A stretch of 64,000 bases of DNA from the NCBI RefSeq assembly GCF_014647655.1, contig NZ_BMPP01000003.1, positions 253,411 to 317,410 on the forward strand. The letters are read 5' to 3'. Positions 63,108 to 64,000 of the stretch are shown here, piece by piece. A model generated the notes under the pieces. That model worked only from the letters and a program-made list of their open reading frames with translations, searched no databases and had not been told where the DNA came from. Within the stretch, counting starts at the first letter, position 1, and each line of letters opens with the position of its first letter. Source of the stretch: Deinococcus malanensis. Lineage in GTDB: Bacteria > Deinococcota > Deinococci > Deinococcales > Deinococcaceae. The translations under genes were made by a program, and so were the position numbers.

Positions 63108-63500
63108 ATGACCGCAGCACGGCCCGCTGAATTGCCTATCAAACTGCTGGAAGTCGCCCGGCATCTGCCAGAGCATTCACGCTACGAGCCGGGCGGTCTG
63201 GTGTGTATCGAGCGCCGGGGCCGGCCGTGGCGCCTCGCCTGGATTCACAGCGCAGATTCAGCGACTGTAACGACGCTAAACGGGTACGTGTACGATCGCA
63301 CGTCGGGAAAAAGACTCATTCCGGCAGAACCCACCCATGACAAAGCCTGCCCACTGACGCAGGATCGTCTGGATTATCTGATGGTCCTGGAAGCGCAAAA
63401 ACGTGCGGAGAAACTCAAGCCTGCGCATCTACCTGCAGATCATGTCAGGAAGTTCGCACCACTCGCGCAAGCTTACCTGCAACTTGTAGACAGTTATTGA
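63108..63500 (+). CDS. Hypothetical protein at the end of the fibre cluster
   Basis: A 130-residue soluble protein. ATG 63108 has GGGAGAG upstream. Its N-terminal half resembles a small beta barrel (GGLVCIERRGRPWRLAWIHS, TVTTLNGYVYDRTSGKRLIP). The C-terminal half is helical (LTQDRLDYLMVLEAQKRAEK, VRKFAPLAQAYLQLVDSY). It has no signal peptide. The gene lies 52 bases after the usher-like gene, so it may share that transcript, and a very stable hairpin follows. I do not recognise the family. Confidence 0.6.
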   Translation: MTAARPAELPIKLLEVARHLPEHSRYEPGGLVCIERRGRPWRLAWIHSADSATVTTLNGYVYDRTSGKRLIPAEPTHDKACPLTQDRLDYLMVLEAQKRAEKLKPAHLPADHVRKFAPLAQAYLQLVDSY

Positions 63501-63510
63501 TATCCCTGAA

Positions 63511-63571
63511 GAGCAGCTCCCCTCGGCCGTGAGCGTTTGACGAGCCTGCTCACGGCCGAGGGGAGCTGCTC
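63511..63571. terminator. Perfect 24-bp hairpin between convergent genes
   Basis: The arm 63511-63534 (begins GAGCAGCTCCCCTCGG) is the exact reverse complement of 63548-63571; the loop is 13 bases. It separates the cluster from the opposing transposase gene. No T run is present on either strand. Confidence 0.6.
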
Positions 63572-63627
63572 GCGAGGGCCGTTCGAAACGGTGCCACCTG
63601 CTGACCGTCCATAGGTCAGTGTAGGCC

Positions 63628-64000
63628 TCAGCAGCTGACACTTCGAAATTTTTGCGTATCTGGCGCAGGAAAAGGGGTATTCAGGAGCTCCAAGTGTGCC
63701 CAGAAGGCATCCTGAGCCCAGCGCACCGCTTGACTGAGGTGCGTCCAGCCCATCCTCGCCCGGCTTCGCGCCGGGCGACCCCGTTTGTCCACCGTCAGCA
63801 GGTCGGTTCCCTGCTCATCGTGGCCCACCCGCACCATCCAGGCCAGTGCGATGCACAGCAAGCCGAACAGCCTGGAGATCCGGTCCGCTGCCGTCCTGTG
63901 CGTGGATTCCAGATTCAACCCGCGCGACTTTAAAGCAGAGAAGGTGCTTTCAATTCCCCACCTCTTACGGTACGTTCGGAGTACGTCCAGCACGGGCAAA
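63628..64000 (-). mobile_element. IS4-family transposase, C-terminal part
   Basis: The visible 124 codons run off the right edge. They contain the IS4-type Y-(2)-R-(3)-E-(6)-K signature in TYRKRWGIESTFSALKSRGL, in which the Glu is the last residue of the DDE triad. HRTAADRISRLFGLLCIALA and RARMGWTHLSQAVRW follow. The terminal inverted repeat is probably near 63600-63625 but could not be fixed without the other end. The enzyme moves the element by cut-and-paste. Confidence 0.85.

Overview
The window looks like part of a Deinococcus replicon. This is inferred from high GC content, many protein families common in that genus (DUF1206, DUF2254, DUF421, DUF2339, WGxxGxxG-tailed secreted proteins), and at least ten genes whose start codon lies 5-7 bases after a TANNNT -10 box, the leaderless-mRNA layout described for Deinococcus. 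There is no rRNA, no CRISPR array and no convincing tRNA. Broken genes, an IS4-type transposase running off the right end and unrelated neighbours suggest an accessory chromosome or megaplasmid.

Layout. 1-7,000: 3' part of a flavin disulfide oxidoreductase, a secreted sugar-dehydrogenase-like propeller, an isochorismatase fused to a DUF2171 domain, a truncated GH1-like glycosidase abutting an opposing gene, and a secreted protein. 7,000-18,200: MscS/DUF2254 pair, then an envelope block: two-component system, DUF1206 membrane protein and HtrA lipoprotein, flanked by two paralogous secreted proteins. 18,300-23,100: NhaA, a potassium-channel-like protein with an odd filter, a WGxxGxxG protein and a CheY-like regulator. 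23,600-33,900: cyclic-di-GMP block: a giant TPR/HD-GYP/TPR/GGDEF protein, a c-di-GMP-II-type riboswitch, a 63-residue secreted protein whose mature part is entirely a 17-residue repeat, and a GAF/HD-GYP phosphodiesterase, with a hydrolase, an acetyltransferase and an MFS exporter between. 34,000-58,200: mixed metabolism and envelope functions (GH2, KtrB-like potassium transporter, second two-component system, DUF2339, GH43 lipoprotein, aldo/keto reductase, DbpA helicase, M20 amidohydrolase with an ABC binding protein, MetX-like hydrolase). 58,400-64,000: a second c-di-GMP-II-type riboswitch in front of a secreted subunit, a chaperone-like protein and a large usher-like outer-membrane protein, then a small hypothetical gene and the transposase.

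The most notable signal is the cyclic-di-GMP wiring. Two RNA elements match the c-di-GMP-II pseudoknot aptamer (a long P2 stem, GGGCACC in its loop, GGUGCGACC downstream). One lies just after a predicted bifunctional c-di-GMP enzyme and in front of the repeat protein. The other leads a three-gene cluster that resembles a chaperone-usher fibre system but does not look like classical PapC/PapD. I infer a locally encoded switch from second messenger to surface structure. I am fairly sure of the aptamers; the fibre function is a hypothesis.
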